The notes: generated by a model from the sequence alone, not told the origin. A stretch of 64,000 nt of DNA from Jutongia hominis (GCF_014384965.1 NZ_JACRSW010000009.1:62001-126000), one strand, 5' to 3'; counted from the stretch's first letter, positions 53,178-62,758 are shown. Made by a program: numbers and translations.

Positions 53178-54039
53178 GAAAGAAGAATATTGGAATATGC
53201 TTCGGAGCTTTTCTAAGCTAAAAGGATATGAAGGCTGGCTGCTTGCACAGATGAACTGGCATGTAACCGCTCTTTCCGGCAAAGAAGCAAAACAGCAGCC
53301 AAACATAGTTCGGGCAGAAAAGAAATATCAAACAGAGGAACAAGAGATGGAAACGACCGAAAAACCGGCACAGATCAACTGGCAGATACAGGAGAAGAAG
53401 AAAAAAGCATTTGCAACGATTACTCTGTCGGGAACAGATGACGGTTATCGACATGAAATTACGGTTCTTTTGGTCAAACCTAAGGAAAATTTTTCTAACC
53501 ATGTTACAAGACAGCCAAAAGCGTGTGGGTCTGACCAGCCGGACAAACGAAAACAACCGGCGTATGCAGAGACGGAACATAGAAAAAGTCTGTCACAACA
53601 AGATATAGCCACGGTTTATAAAGTGGATGAAAAAAAGCAGACAATTTCTTTTACAAACAGTCAGATCAAAGACTATTTAGAACAGACCAAAGACTATAAT
53701 CCGATTCACGAAGGAGAAAATGCAATTGTTCCGGGATTTTTGATCTTACAAAAGCTTCTTTTTGAGTTGCACGTTACAGATCTGCTAAAAGAGAACAAGA
53801 TTGCAAGAGTATTAATGGATCATTCCTGTCAGGATAAAGAAAAAGAGCCAGAAGAAGGAAACAGAGAGCAGTGCAACGAAGAGCAGCAAATTTCCGGCGA
53901 AAAGAAGGGGTTTGCGATCGAAATGACATGGAAAGGTATATTATCTTGTAAAGAAAAGTGCACGATTTACCGGTCAGATGCGTTTGCTCTGTGTGGTAAA
54001 GCAGACCGGCGGATCCTTTGGATATGCAAAGTAAAATGA
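53170..54039 (+). CDS. MaoC-like hotdog protein in the bioB operon
   Basis: About 289 residues. The second half has the hydratase motif KDYNPIH (174-180, with D175 and H180) and the following AIVPGFLIL (185-193), typical of MaoC-type (R)-specific enoyl-CoA hydratases. The first half (WLLAQMNW, AFATITLSG, HEITVLLV) could be a second hotdog repeat, but this is uncertain. Three Lys/Glu/Gln-rich low-complexity insertions (about 45-75, 112-140 and 210-235) interrupt the fold. The start is uncertain: 53170 overlaps the bioB stop, 53197 is an alternative. It probably acts on a CoA- or ACP-bound intermediate with the next two genes. Confidence 0.6.
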   Translation: MIRKEEYWNMLRSFSKLKGYEGWLLAQMNWHVTALSGKEAKQQPNIVRAEKKYQTEEQEMETTEKPAQINWQIQEKKKKAFATITLSGTDDGYRHEITVLLVKPKENFSNHVTRQPKACGSDQPDKRKQPAYAETEHRKSLSQQDIATVYKVDEKKQTISFTNSQIKDYLEQTKDYNPIHEGENAIVPGFLILQKLLFELHVTDLLKENKIARVLMDHSCQDKEKEPEEGNREQCNEEQQISGEKKGFAIEMTWKGILSCKEKCTIYRSDAFALCGKADRRILWICKVK

Positions 54040-54084
54040 TTCTAAAAATAATCAGATGATAATACAGAAAAAGGAAGACAGATT

Positions 54085-55263
54085 GTGGAAAAAGCATATA
54101 TTTTAGGTGGGATTAGAAGTGATATAGGAATTGAAAATGGGAAATACTGTAATATTCCGGCAGAAAAACTCGGTGCGGCTGTATTTAAGCAATTATTAGA
54201 AAAGTACAGCATCGAACCGGAAAAGATCGATCTTGTCATAGCCGGAAATGCAGTAGGAGCAGGCGGAAACCTGACAAGATTAATGCTTTTAGAGTCAGAG
54301 ATCGGAAAAGACATACCGGCAGTGACAGTAGATGTGCAGTGTGGTTCCGGTTTAGAAAGCATAGCACTTGCAGCTGCAAAGATCCGGAGCGGACAGGCAG
54401 ACGTAGTGATCGCTGGAGGATTTGAAAGCAGTTCTACCGCACCAAGACGAAGTTATCATCCCAACCATCCTGATTATGAAAAATATGGTGGGAAAGACAA
54501 CTGGTATCGTGTTGCAAAATTTGTACCCGAATACCATCATGAACAGGTGATGTTAGAAGGTGCAGAACATACAGCGGTCACAGAGAAGGTCACAAGAGAA
54601 GAAATGGATGCATGGGCATTGCTAAGCCACAAAAGAGCAGTCAAAGCCAGAGAAGATCACGTATTAGAAGATTGCATTGTATCTGTTACAGGTGATCTCC
54701 CTAAAGATGAAGGAATCCGTGACAGAATGAGTGAACGTCTGTTAAAAAGGCTGCCACCGGTGTTAAAGGAAGGCAGTTTGATCACGGCAGGCAACGCCTG
54801 TCTGACACATGATGGAGCGGCTTTTGTGATTTTGTGTTCTGAAAAATTTCATCAGATATATCAGGCACGGACAGGAAAGCAGGCACAAGCATTTTTTGTA
54901 CAGGTTGCAGAAAGTGCGGGAGATCCGATGAAAAGCCCATTGACGGCGATCACAGCGATCGAAAGATTACTTGCAAAAGCAGATATCTGTCCGGAACAGA
55001 TTGCCGCATGGGAATGTAACGAAGCTTTTTCCGTAATCGATGTTTTATTTGAAAGACATTTTCCAAAGCAGGTTAAAGATTATAATATTTTTGGCGGTGC
55101 ATTGGCATACGGACATCCCTATGGAGCGTCAGGCGGTATGATCTTACTTCATTTATTAAAGGCATTGCAAAACAGAAATGGCAAATATGGCATTTGCAGC
55201 ATTGCGGCAGCAGGCGGAGTCGGCACAGCGTTATTAGTACAGCGTATGAACGATGCCCGGTAA
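54085..55263 (+). CDS. Thiolase-like protein lacking the second catalytic Cys
   Basis: 392 residues of the thiolase superfamily. The acyl-accepting Cys86 is in VQCGSGLES, with N312-E-A-F and His344 in AYGHPYGASGG. The C-terminal loop, normally C-I-G-G-G-x-G with the second catalytic Cys, reads A374-A-A-G-G-V-G, so that Cys is lost. GTG start with AAGGAAGACAGATT upstream. It lies 45 bp behind the hotdog gene in the bioB operon. It may condense or cleave an acyl-CoA in biotin-precursor or side-chain metabolism; the specific reaction is inference. Confidence 0.85.
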   Translation: MEKAYILGGIRSDIGIENGKYCNIPAEKLGAAVFKQLLEKYSIEPEKIDLVIAGNAVGAGGNLTRLMLLESEIGKDIPAVTVDVQCGSGLESIALAAAKIRSGQADVVIAGGFESSSTAPRRSYHPNHPDYEKYGGKDNWYRVAKFVPEYHHEQVMLEGAEHTAVTEKVTREEMDAWALLSHKRAVKAREDHVLEDCIVSVTGDLPKDEGIRDRMSERLLKRLPPVLKEGSLITAGNACLTHDGAAFVILCSEKFHQIYQARTGKQAQAFFVQVAESAGDPMKSPLTAITAIERLLAKADICPEQIAAWECNEAFSVIDVLFERHFPKQVKDYNIFGGALAYGHPYGASGGMILLHLLKALQNRNGKYGICSIAAAGGVGTALLVQRMNDAR

Positions 55264-55439
55264 GATAAGAATGAAAAACAAAAAGAAATTGCAAAAGCAG
55301 AAAAGTTTCCAGGTAACGACAAAAAACGAAAAAGTGACAAAAATAAAAACAGAAAAGCAAAAAAATTCTAAAATTGCGAAAGAACAACAGAAAGATGCAA
55401 AAGGAACAAAGGAACAGAAAAAAGAAAAGAGAACAAACC
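55264..55439 (+). repeat. A-rich low-complexity spacer
   Basis: 176 bp almost without T runs (AAAAACAGAAAAGCAAAAAA-type), between the thiolase and ligase genes. It is open in one frame as a Lys-rich stretch, which I regard as composition only. It resembles the spacers at 32060, 51953 and 56709. Confidence 0.55.
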
Positions 55440-56708
55440 ATGCAATACTATAAGATGATATGTGAACAACCGGAAGAAAAAGAGGCACTTGTACTCAATG
55501 ACAAAAGTTATACATATGAAGATTTACAACTGCTTGCATCCAAAAGAGCAAAAGTTCTGTTATCAAAGGAAACTTCTAAGATCCATATTATCAGGAAAGA
55601 GCATATTTTAGAGCAGTTAATTGATTTTCTGGCTTGTAATGCTGTCGGCATCATTCCTTTGATCATGCCAAATGATTGTAAGATCACAAAAGAAGAGGTG
55701 TGGCAGCTTGCACAAAACGAGCTGGAAAAAATAGATAAAAAAACAGACACTACAAAAGTCTGCATGGCGGTTATGACTTCGGGAACAACTGGAATTCCGA
55801 AGATCTATTTTCGTACCTACGAAAGCTGGGCAGGCTTTTTTGGTGTGCAAAATGATATCTTTCAAGTGACAAAAGACAGCCGGCTTTTTACGCAGGGAAG
55901 TCTTGCTTTTACCGGCAACTTAAACTTATATCTTGCACAATTCTATGCAGGCGGTACCGTGATCGCACTGGAAGCATTCTGGCCTAAAAGCTGGCAGCAG
56001 GCTATTGAGAAATACCATGCCAATGCGATCTATCTGATCCCGTCGAAATTAATGCTGTTGCCTAAAGTCCAAAAAGAACCGTACAAAGAGATACGAATGA
56101 TCTTATCCGGCTCGCAAAGTTTAGGCATAGAAGATGCAAAAGCATTAAAAATGATCTATCCGAATACCGAGATCATTTTGTATTACGGTGCAAGCGAATT
56201 AAATTATATTACTTATGTGACCGGACAGCAGATGAATGAGAAAAGAAATCTGATCGGTAAAGCCTTTCCGGGTGTTACGGTAGAATTGAAAAAAGATGAA
56301 TTTTATATTGATACGGCTTATCACGTAGAGGGGATTACCACACCATATACACTGCATGATACCGGATATTGCGACACAGAAGGAAACTTTTATTTTACAG
56401 GCAGAAAAGACGATATTTTAAATATCCGAGGACGCAAGATCTCAGCACTCAAAGTAGAAAATGCATTTTTACAGATTGATGAAGTCAAAGAAGCTGCGGT
56501 TAAAGTCAGGACACATCATTCGGAAACAATTCTGGAAGTGTATGTCGAAGCAAAGGAAGATTTCCTTGAACGATATCGTCAAAAATGGCATAATGAATTG
56601 AAAAAAGTGCTTGCATCTTATGAAATTCCACGCTGTATTTATGTCAGAAAGCAGCTTCCTAAAAACGACAGCGGAAAGATCATAAAAGACAAACTGCATC
56701 CTGACTAA
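55440..56708 (+). CDS. AMP-dependent acyl-CoA synthetase-like ligase in the bioB operon
   Basis: 423-residue ANL-superfamily adenylating enzyme, shorter than the usual 500-550 because the N-terminal region is reduced. Motifs: P-loop TSGTTGIPK (113-121), YYGASELNYIT, DTGYCDTEGNFYFTGRKDD with the hinge, and catalytic Lys414 in NDSGKIIK. It should activate a carboxylic acid as acyl-AMP/acyl-CoA. The start at 55440 gives the family N-terminus, with only a weak SD (AAAAGAGAACAAACC). Last gene of the bioB operon. The substrate is unknown; glutarate/pimelate-type acids or biotin catabolites are options. Confidence 0.83.
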   Translation: MQYYKMICEQPEEKEALVLNDKSYTYEDLQLLASKRAKVLLSKETSKIHIIRKEHILEQLIDFLACNAVGIIPLIMPNDCKITKEEVWQLAQNELEKIDKKTDTTKVCMAVMTSGTTGIPKIYFRTYESWAGFFGVQNDIFQVTKDSRLFTQGSLAFTGNLNLYLAQFYAGGTVIALEAFWPKSWQQAIEKYHANAIYLIPSKLMLLPKVQKEPYKEIRMILSGSQSLGIEDAKALKMIYPNTEIILYYGASELNYITYVTGQQMNEKRNLIGKAFPGVTVELKKDEFYIDTAYHVEGITTPYTLHDTGYCDTEGNFYFTGRKDDILNIRGRKISALKVENAFLQIDEVKEAAVKVRTHHSETILEVYVEAKEDFLERYRQKWHNELKKVLASYEIPRCIYVRKQLPKNDSGKIIKDKLHPD

Positions 56709-56890
56709 AATCAAGAAGAAAAAATAATGACACTACATTTAATGGTTGCCCAAAATAACAGTAAAGCACAAAACTTAAAGGCATTACAGTAAGTAAAAAA
56801 GCATCGCAGCAAGCCTTAAAAACGTATTACAGCAATCCCAAAAAGGGATAGGACAAATCTTGCAATGTACCACAGGAAGCCTAAAAGGAG
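56709..56890 (+). repeat. A-rich spacer after the ligase gene
   Basis: A-rich, with degenerate GCATTACAG / GCATCGCAG / GTATTACAGCA motifs, similar to the bioB leader. TATAAT at 56892 may be the -10 of the nitroreductase gene. Confidence 0.5.
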
Positions 56891-56946
56891 TATAATGAAT
56901 GCATGACATTCACCCTGACAATAAGAATCAGAAAAGAGGAACAAAG

Positions 56947-57513
56947 ATGAAATTAACAGATAAGATTTATAAAAAGAAAAACACACAGGAGATCGAAAAT
57001 TTCACGGATTTAGTCAAAGCCAGATATTCAGCCCGTTCGATGAGTGAAAGAAAAGTAGAAAAAGAAAAGCTTGACCAGATCCTTGAAGTTGCACGACTCA
57101 GTCCGACCGCATGCAACTTACAAAGACAGCGTTTGAAAGTCGTAACATCGAAAGAAGGCATTCAAAAGCTCAGGGATTGTACACCATGTCATTTCAAAGC
57201 GTCCACGATCATTATACTTTCGATCGAAGAAGATACAAAAGATTCTGCGATGAAAGGCGATGACTGGTACAAATTCGGCTTGATCGATATCGGTATCGTG
57301 GCAGAACACATGGCACTCAAAGCGACAGAATTAGGCATTGGTTCTACGATCGTAGGAATGATGGATGCCGACAAGGTACGTGAGATGTTTGCAATCCCTG
57401 TCACTGAACATCCGGTGTTATTATTGCCACTTGGCTATCCCGATGAAAAAGGAAAGCCATGCATCCTGCACGCAAGCCGCCTTCCGATTGATGATACCGT
57501 GACATGGGCATAA
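56947..57513 (+). CDS. Nitroreductase family protein
   Basis: 188-residue FMN-dependent oxidoreductase: opening FTDLVKARYSARSMSERKV, FMN-contact ARLSPTACNLQ and ATELGIGSTIVGMM, and the LLLPLGYPDEKGKP end. A short, single-domain member of the family. The start at 56947 follows AGAGGAACAAAG. It lies 238 bp after the bioB operon with its own probable promoter, so a link with that operon is possible but unproven. Confidence 0.88.
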   Translation: MKLTDKIYKKKNTQEIENFTDLVKARYSARSMSERKVEKEKLDQILEVARLSPTACNLQRQRLKVVTSKEGIQKLRDCTPCHFKASTIIILSIEEDTKDSAMKGDDWYKFGLIDIGIVAEHMALKATELGIGSTIVGMMDADKVREMFAIPVTEHPVLLLPLGYPDEKGKPCILHASRLPIDDTVTWA

Positions 57514-57559
57514 CGGATTCCATAACAGATACAAAAAGCATCGCTGATCCGTACCATAC

Positions 57560-57588
57560 TTGCAATCTTAGGATTTTAATGGTATCTT
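57560..57588 (+). promoter_or_regulatory. Probable glyS promoter
   Basis: TTGCAA (57560-57565), 17 bp, TATCTT (57583-57588), about 90 bp before glyS. No T-box stem or terminator lies in the leader. Confidence 0.5.
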
Positions 57589-57679
57589 AAAAAGTAAAGT
57601 AAAAATGACACAACATCTGAATGCTGCATTGATAAGAAGATGATGTGCTGATAAGACAAAAAGTGGAGGAAGATTTATT

Positions 57680-59068
57680 ATGGAAAAGACAATGGACAAG
57701 ATCGTAGCTCTTGCAAAAGCGAGAGGTTTTGTATACCCTGGCTCAGAAATCTACGGAGGGCTGGCAAACTCATGGGATTACGGAAATCTTGGCGTAGAAT
57801 TAAAGAACAACATTAAGCAGGCATGGTGGCAGAAATTTGTTCGTGAAAATCCATACAACGTAGGTATTGATAGTGCGATTCTTATGAACCCGCAGACATG
57901 GGTAGCATCAGGACATCTTGGCAGCTTTTCCGATCCTTTGATGGATTGTAAAGATTGTCATGAACGTTTCCGCGCAGATAAAGTGATCGAGGATTACATG
58001 GAAGAACATGACATCAAGATCGAAGGCAGCGTAGATGCATGGTCAAAAGAAGAAATGAAGAAATACATCGATGAGCATGATATTGTGTGCCCAAGCTGTG
58101 GTAAGAAGAATTTTACCGATATCCGTGAGTTCAACCTGATGTTTAAGACATTCCAGGGTGTTACGGAAGATGCAAAGAGTACGGTATATCTTCGTCCAGA
58201 GACAGCACAGGGTATTTTCGTAAACTTCAAAAATGTAGCACGTACATCACGCAAGAAGATCCCGTTTGGTATTGGTCAGATCGGTAAATCATTCCGTAAT
58301 GAGATCACACCGGGTAACTTCATTTTCCGAATCCGTGAATTCGAGCAGATGGAACTGGAATTCTTCTGTGAACCGGATACAGATTTAGAGTGGTTTGACT
58401 ACTGGAAGAACTATTGTATCAATTGGTTACAGTCCCTTGGCATTAAGCCGGAAGATATGCGTGTCCGTGATCATGAAAAAGAAGAGCTTTCTTTCTATAG
58501 TAAAGCAACATCAGATATTGAATTCCTGTTCCCATTCGGATGGGGCGAACTTTGGGGAATCGCAGATCGTACAGACTATGATCTGACACAGCACCAGAAC
58601 GTATCAAAAGCAGATCTGACATACTTTGATGATACAAAGAATGAAAAATACATTCCATATGTTATTGAACCATCACTTGGTGCAGACCGTGTTACACTTG
58701 CATTCCTTTGCCAGGCATATGATGAAGAAGAGATCGGAGAAGGAGATGTCAGAACCGTTATGCATTTTCATCCTGCGATCGCACCGGTTAAGATTGCGGT
58801 GCTTCCGTTATCAAAGAAGTTATCAGAACAGGCTACAGAGATTTATACAAACCTTTGCAAGAAATATAATTGTGAATTTGATGAGCGTGGTAATATCGGT
58901 AAGAGATACCGCCGTCAGGATGAGATCGGTACACCATACTGCATCACATACGACTTTGATTCCGTAGAAGATGGTGCTGTAACTGTCCGCGACCGTGACA
59001 GTATGGAGCAGGAGCGTATTAAGATTGAAGATCTTGACAAATACTTTGAAGACAAATTCACATTTTAA
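57680..59068 (+). CDS. glyS: Glycyl-tRNA synthetase, homodimeric class II type
   Basis: 462-residue single-chain GlyRS (the eukaryote/archaeal-like dimeric form used by many Firmicutes, not the alpha2beta2 form). Class II motif 2 [20 protein letters not shown], motif 3 [11 protein letters not shown] and the C-terminal anticodon-binding domain (about 365-460, IAVLPLSKK) are visible. Four Cys ([10 protein letters not shown] and CPSCGKK) may bind zinc in the insertion. GTGGAGGAAGATTTATT precedes the ATG. Confidence 0.95.
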   Translation: MEKTMDKIVALAKARGFVYPGSEIYGGLANSWDYGNLGVELKNNIKQAWWQKFVRENPYNVGIDSAILMNPQTWVASGHLGSFSDPLMDCKDCHERFRADKVIEDYMEEHDIKIEGSVDAWSKEEMKKYIDEHDIVCPSCGKKNFTDIREFNLMFKTFQGVTEDAKSTVYLRPETAQGIFVNFKNVARTSRKKIPFGIGQIGKSFRNEITPGNFIFRIREFEQMELEFFCEPDTDLEWFDYWKNYCINWLQSLGIKPEDMRVRDHEKEELSFYSKATSDIEFLFPFGWGELWGIADRTDYDLTQHQNVSKADLTYFDDTKNEKYIPYVIEPSLGADRVTLAFLCQAYDEEEIGEGDVRTVMHFHPAIAPVKIAVLPLSKKLSEQATEIYTNLCKKYNCEFDERGNIGKRYRRQDEIGTPYCITYDFDSVEDGAVTVRDRDSMEQERIKIEDLDKYFEDKFTF

Positions 59069-59150
59069 AGATTATAAGAGACATCATTTGAGGTTAAGGC
59101 GATAAATATCAGATATGCAGGTCTTTTGACACCTTTAACCATAAGGATAG

Positions 59151-59196
59151 AAAGAATGTATATAGGCAGGATTTACGCTTGTATGCATTCTTTTTC
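59151..59196 (+). terminator. Terminator after glyS
   Basis: AAAGAATGTATA pairs imperfectly with TATGCATTCTTT (59182-59193), followed by TTTTCGTTTTTT. A second hairpin GGTTAAGG / CCTTTAACC lies just before it (59093-59140). Confidence 0.7.
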
Positions 59197-59291
59197 GTTT
59201 TTTATAAATTTGTACAAGGCATGCTTACACAGAAGTATTTTTTGCTTTATGGACAATGATATGACAGCAGTAATATGATCTGTTGAAATAG

Positions 59292-59330
59292 GGCTACCGC
59301 AATCCCACTGGCTTTAGACAATGGGTAGTT
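59292..59330 (+). promoter_or_regulatory. Possible structured leader before the BspA-like gene
   Basis: GGCTACC ... GGGTAGTT can pair across about 25 nt (GCAATCCCACTGGCTTTAGA in between). The conserved-looking, GC-richer block contrasts with its AT-rich surroundings. It does not match c-di-GMP or other riboswitch patterns that I can recall. The remaining 59197-59378 is AT-rich. Confidence 0.35.
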
Positions 59331-59378
59331 CACATATAAAATAAAGATGTTTTATCAAAAAGATAGGAGGATATGATT

Positions 59379-62300
59379 ATGAAAAAAAAGAAGTGGAACC
59401 GTTTTCTTTCTGTTGTAGTAACAGCAGCGATGCTTGTTGCACCGTTGCAGGGATTGTCCTTTGTAGATGATCTGTTTACAACAGCAGGTGTGACAACAAA
59501 AGCATCTGCCCAGGATATAGCGCAGACAGATACATCCCAGAAAATAGGAACCTATCCGTATTTTGCTAATGAACCGGCAGATTGCGATGCCTCAGCGAAA
59601 CTTGGTTCAGAACAGAATCCATTAGAGATTGCAAATGCAGTTCAGTTATACAATTTGTATTATGTGGGAAAGAACGCAGTCACCAATGAAAACAATGTGG
59701 CTGACAGTGACAGCGGAAGCAGTTATATGGATTGTTATTTTAAAGTAACGGGAAATATTGATCTGTCAGAGTTAAAAGAATATGGTATTACAGAATGGAG
59801 TGGCATCGGTGCAGGAGCGTATAATGGTTTTTGCGGAAAATTTGACGGTGGAAGCGAACAGGGATATATCATTTCTAATATGACGATCGACACGGAAACA
59901 AGTTTGGTAGATAAAGGTCTGTTTAGCAAAGTAGGAACAGGCGGTGAGATTAAAAATGTCAGCCTGAAAAACCCAAAGATTACAGGTAAGTTGAGTGTAT
60001 GGAGTGAAGGCTGTGGTTTTCTTGCCGGAAAAGTAACGTCTTATGGAACAGATGAAACTGCTTTGATTGAGAATTGTCATATTTTGGATGGAAGTCTGCA
60101 AGTATCATCTGACTTATTTAAACCGGACACAACAGACTGTTTTTATAATGTGGAAGGCGGTAAGGTCAGAGATTATGAAGTAGTATCAGGTGCTTTTGGC
60201 GGAATTGTTGGAGAAGCAGGAGGAAATGTAACAATCCGCAATTGTACGAATGAAAGTGGCAATATCAATTGTGAAGGACTTAAAGATGTTGGCGGTATTG
60301 TCGGTGTGATGTTTGATGGTGGTGAGATTATCTCTTGCACAAATAATGCACTTGTTAGCGGAACGATCAATGTTGGCGGAATAGCAGGACTGACAGATGG
60401 TGTGACAATCAGAGGATGTAAGAATACATCAGCTGTCAGTGGACTGGAATGGTCAGAGGAAATCTGGGATAAGATTGAGACAGCACATAAGCAAGGAACC
60501 ACCTGGTTTGACGGTACGTCTGCTTATGATGCGTATGCACCGGCTGTCTGTATCGGCGGCATTGCCGGAAAGAGTACAGCCGGTATTATCGCATCAGAGA
60601 ATGAAGGGGACATTACAGGAATAGAAATCTGTGGCGGTATTGCCGGCGGAACGATTGGCAATGTCTCTTATTGTATGAATTATGGAGATGTTTCTTATAA
60701 TGGGAACGCAGATAATAGCTATAAAAATATGTCGGCAACGGCAGCTGCATCGGATGTGATCCCATTAAAGTCAAACGGTGTGTCATTTGGTGGAATCGTT
60801 GGATCATTTGGATTTTTTGAATACCAGAGTGGAATAGAAGCATTACAGGTAAGCTATAGCGGTAATGCCGGGAAAGTAACTGCACTTGGCAACACAGCGG
60901 GTATTGTCGGTAATCGTAATTATGATATATCGGGGGATCGGGAATACGATAGTAGTGTAGAAGCAGTGACTCCGGTAATAGACTGTTATAATGCTGCAGA
61001 AATTACAAGTGATTCAGGAATTTTAGAGGGAAAAACACAATTGATCGGTGCAGATCAGACAGTAGAACGCTCATATTATTTGGCAGACGATGCGGAGGAT
61101 ACTACAGAGGGGCGCACGAAAGCGCAATACAAGAGCGGTCAGGTGGCGTGGGAATTGTCCCATCAGCAGGGCGAAAATATATCATGGGTACAAAAAATCG
61201 GTAAGCAGGATTATCCGGATGCGGTACGAAGCGGAAACAACAGTCTGACAGACACGGTATGCCGTATTCGCTTTATTCCGTATTTACAAGAATCAGATGA
61301 GGAGTACAGTAAAGATCCGGTTTATGCAAATTTACATAGTACATTAGAAATGCCAAAGCAATCAACGGAAACAGAAATCTACACATATTATTCCGGTGTA
61401 CAAAAGGAGGATGGTACATGGGAGGCTGGTGCTCCGGTCACATCTGTTACAATAGAAGAAGATTGCGTTATATTGGTAAAAAAAGAAAAAAGAGTTGTTA
61501 CAGATAATCCGACAGCAGAACCGGTACAGACATCGGAACCTGCTCCTGTCAAAACAGCAGAACCGGTACCGCCACATCCGACAGCGGCAGTAGCAACGCT
61601 TCGTCCGACAGTTACCACAGCACCGGCACAGACACCGGACGTTTCTAATGTTAATAATACTACAGACAATACACAGAACAATTCGCAGAATACGAATACA
61701 ACACTTACAAAGGGTGCTACGATCAAACAAAACAATATGAATTTTACAGTCAACGATCAGAATAGTGTAACATTCAAAGGAATGAATACTAAGAAAGCAA
61801 ATGTTACGATCCCTGACACGATCATATCGCAGGGAAAGAAACTGAAAGTTACAACGATCGCGGAAGGTGCATTTGAGAAGAATACTTCGATCAAAAATGT
61901 TACATTAGGTAAAAATGTAAAACAGATCGGAAAGAAAGCTTTCAGAAACTGTAAAAAGCTTAAGAAAGTCAACTATTCGTCAAATTTACAGCAGCTTGGA
62001 GCACAAAGCTTTGAAAATTGTACCGATTTACAGCAGGTATCTCTTCCTGATTCTGTAAAGACAATCGGAAAGAAAGCCTTTAAGAACTGTAAGAAACTCA
62101 AAAAGTTTACAGTCGGAAAGAAGAAAAAGGCTGCGAAAAAAGCAGGAGGAATGCTTGTACCGTCTGATGCATTGACAACTACATCTGTAGAAAAAATGGC
62201 TGATGTGCAGGAGACATTAGAAGCTGCAAAAACTGGAAATCTCATCATAACAGAGGAAGAAGTTTCTTCTTATGCAGCATTGAATATGAAGATTGCGATC

Positions 62301-62567
62301 GGTAATAATGCATTGGAAAACTGCTCTAACTTAAAATCCGTTATCGTAAACTGTGCGGTCAGTGTGATCGGTAACTCAGCATTTAAGAACTGTACCAAAC
62401 TTTCAGCAATTATCGTACGTTCTTTGATCTTAAAATCAGTTGGCAAGAAGGCACTGACCGGAGTAAGTAAGTGTAAGATTTCGGTGCCGACAAAGAAATT
62501 CAAACCATACCGCAAGCTTTTTAAGAACAAAGGACAGGGTAAAAAAGTCTTTGTTGCGGCAACGTAA
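59379..62567 (+). CDS. Secreted BspA-like leucine-rich repeat surface protein with GLUG-type repeats
   Basis: 1062 residues. The signal peptide (about 1-44) ends in KASAQ. Residues about 270-510 carry repeated GGI-V/A-G motifs (GGIVGEAGG, GGIVGVMFDGG, VGGIAGLTDG, GGIAGKSTAG, GGIAGGTIG) of the GLUG type. A Pro/Thr-rich linker spans about 707-757, and BspA-type LRR_5 repeats about 790-1057 (IAEGAFEKNTSIKNVTLGKN and relatives). No LPxTG, SLH or membrane anchor is seen, so it is secreted or held by the LRR. Start at 59379 with AGGAGG 8 nt upstream. Likely adhesion or carbohydrate contact. Confidence 0.88.
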   Translation: MKKKKWNRFLSVVVTAAMLVAPLQGLSFVDDLFTTAGVTTKASAQDIAQTDTSQKIGTYPYFANEPADCDASAKLGSEQNPLEIANAVQLYNLYYVGKNAVTNENNVADSDSGSSYMDCYFKVTGNIDLSELKEYGITEWSGIGAGAYNGFCGKFDGGSEQGYIISNMTIDTETSLVDKGLFSKVGTGGEIKNVSLKNPKITGKLSVWSEGCGFLAGKVTSYGTDETALIENCHILDGSLQVSSDLFKPDTTDCFYNVEGGKVRDYEVVSGAFGGIVGEAGGNVTIRNCTNESGNINCEGLKDVGGIVGVMFDGGEIISCTNNALVSGTINVGGIAGLTDGVTIRGCKNTSAVSGLEWSEEIWDKIETAHKQGTTWFDGTSAYDAYAPAVCIGGIAGKSTAGIIASENEGDITGIEICGGIAGGTIGNVSYCMNYGDVSYNGNADNSYKNMSATAAASDVIPLKSNGVSFGGIVGSFGFFEYQSGIEALQVSYSGNAGKVTALGNTAGIVGNRNYDISGDREYDSSVEAVTPVIDCYNAAEITSDSGILEGKTQLIGADQTVERSYYLADDAEDTTEGRTKAQYKSGQVAWELSHQQGENISWVQKIGKQDYPDAVRSGNNSLTDTVCRIRFIPYLQESDEEYSKDPVYANLHSTLEMPKQSTETEIYTYYSGVQKEDGTWEAGAPVTSVTIEEDCVILVKKEKRVVTDNPTAEPVQTSEPAPVKTAEPVPPHPTAAVATLRPTVTTAPAQTPDVSNVNNTTDNTQNNSQNTNTTLTKGATIKQNNMNFTVNDQNSVTFKGMNTKKANVTIPDTIISQGKKLKVTTIAEGAFEKNTSIKNVTLGKNVKQIGKKAFRNCKKLKKVNYSSNLQQLGAQSFENCTDLQQVSLPDSVKTIGKKAFKNCKKLKKFTVGKKKKAAKKAGGMLVPSDALTTTSVEKMADVQETLEAAKTGNLIITEEEVSSYAALNMKIAIGNNALENCSNLKSVIVNCAVSVIGNSAFKNCTKLSAIIVRSLILKSVGKKALTGVSKCKISVPTKKFKPYRKLFKNKGQGKKVFVAAT

Positions 62568-62729
62568 TAAAAGCTGAAAAAATATTTTTCTAAAAAACTG
62601 CAAAGAACAGGCTTGTAAAGAATGTATCTGTACTAGTTTTTTGACATGATTTAACAGATTGTTGTTTTTATAAAGCAGAAAGAAAAGTTTTGAAAGTGTA
62701 ATGCTGTGAACAGAAATATAAATGTGCAC

Positions 62730-62758
62730 AAAAATCCATTGTTTTCAATGGATTTTTG
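62730..62758 (+). terminator. Terminator after the BspA-like gene
   Basis: AAAATCCATTG-TTT-TCAATGGATTTTT, an 11-bp stem with T-run, about 160 bp after the stop. Confidence 0.88.

Noticed and set aside
55253..55453. Lys-rich ORF between the thiolase and ligase genes
   Set aside because: It overlaps the thiolase end, has no RBS and follows only from A-rich composition.
57514..57679. T-box leader for glyS
   Set aside because: No stem I, T-box sequence (TGGNACCGCG-like) or terminator in the 166-bp gap.
59197..59378. c-di-GMP riboswitch before the BspA-like gene
   Set aside because: The GGCTACC / GGGTAGTT block lacks the conserved core motifs of c-di-GMP-I or -II aptamers.
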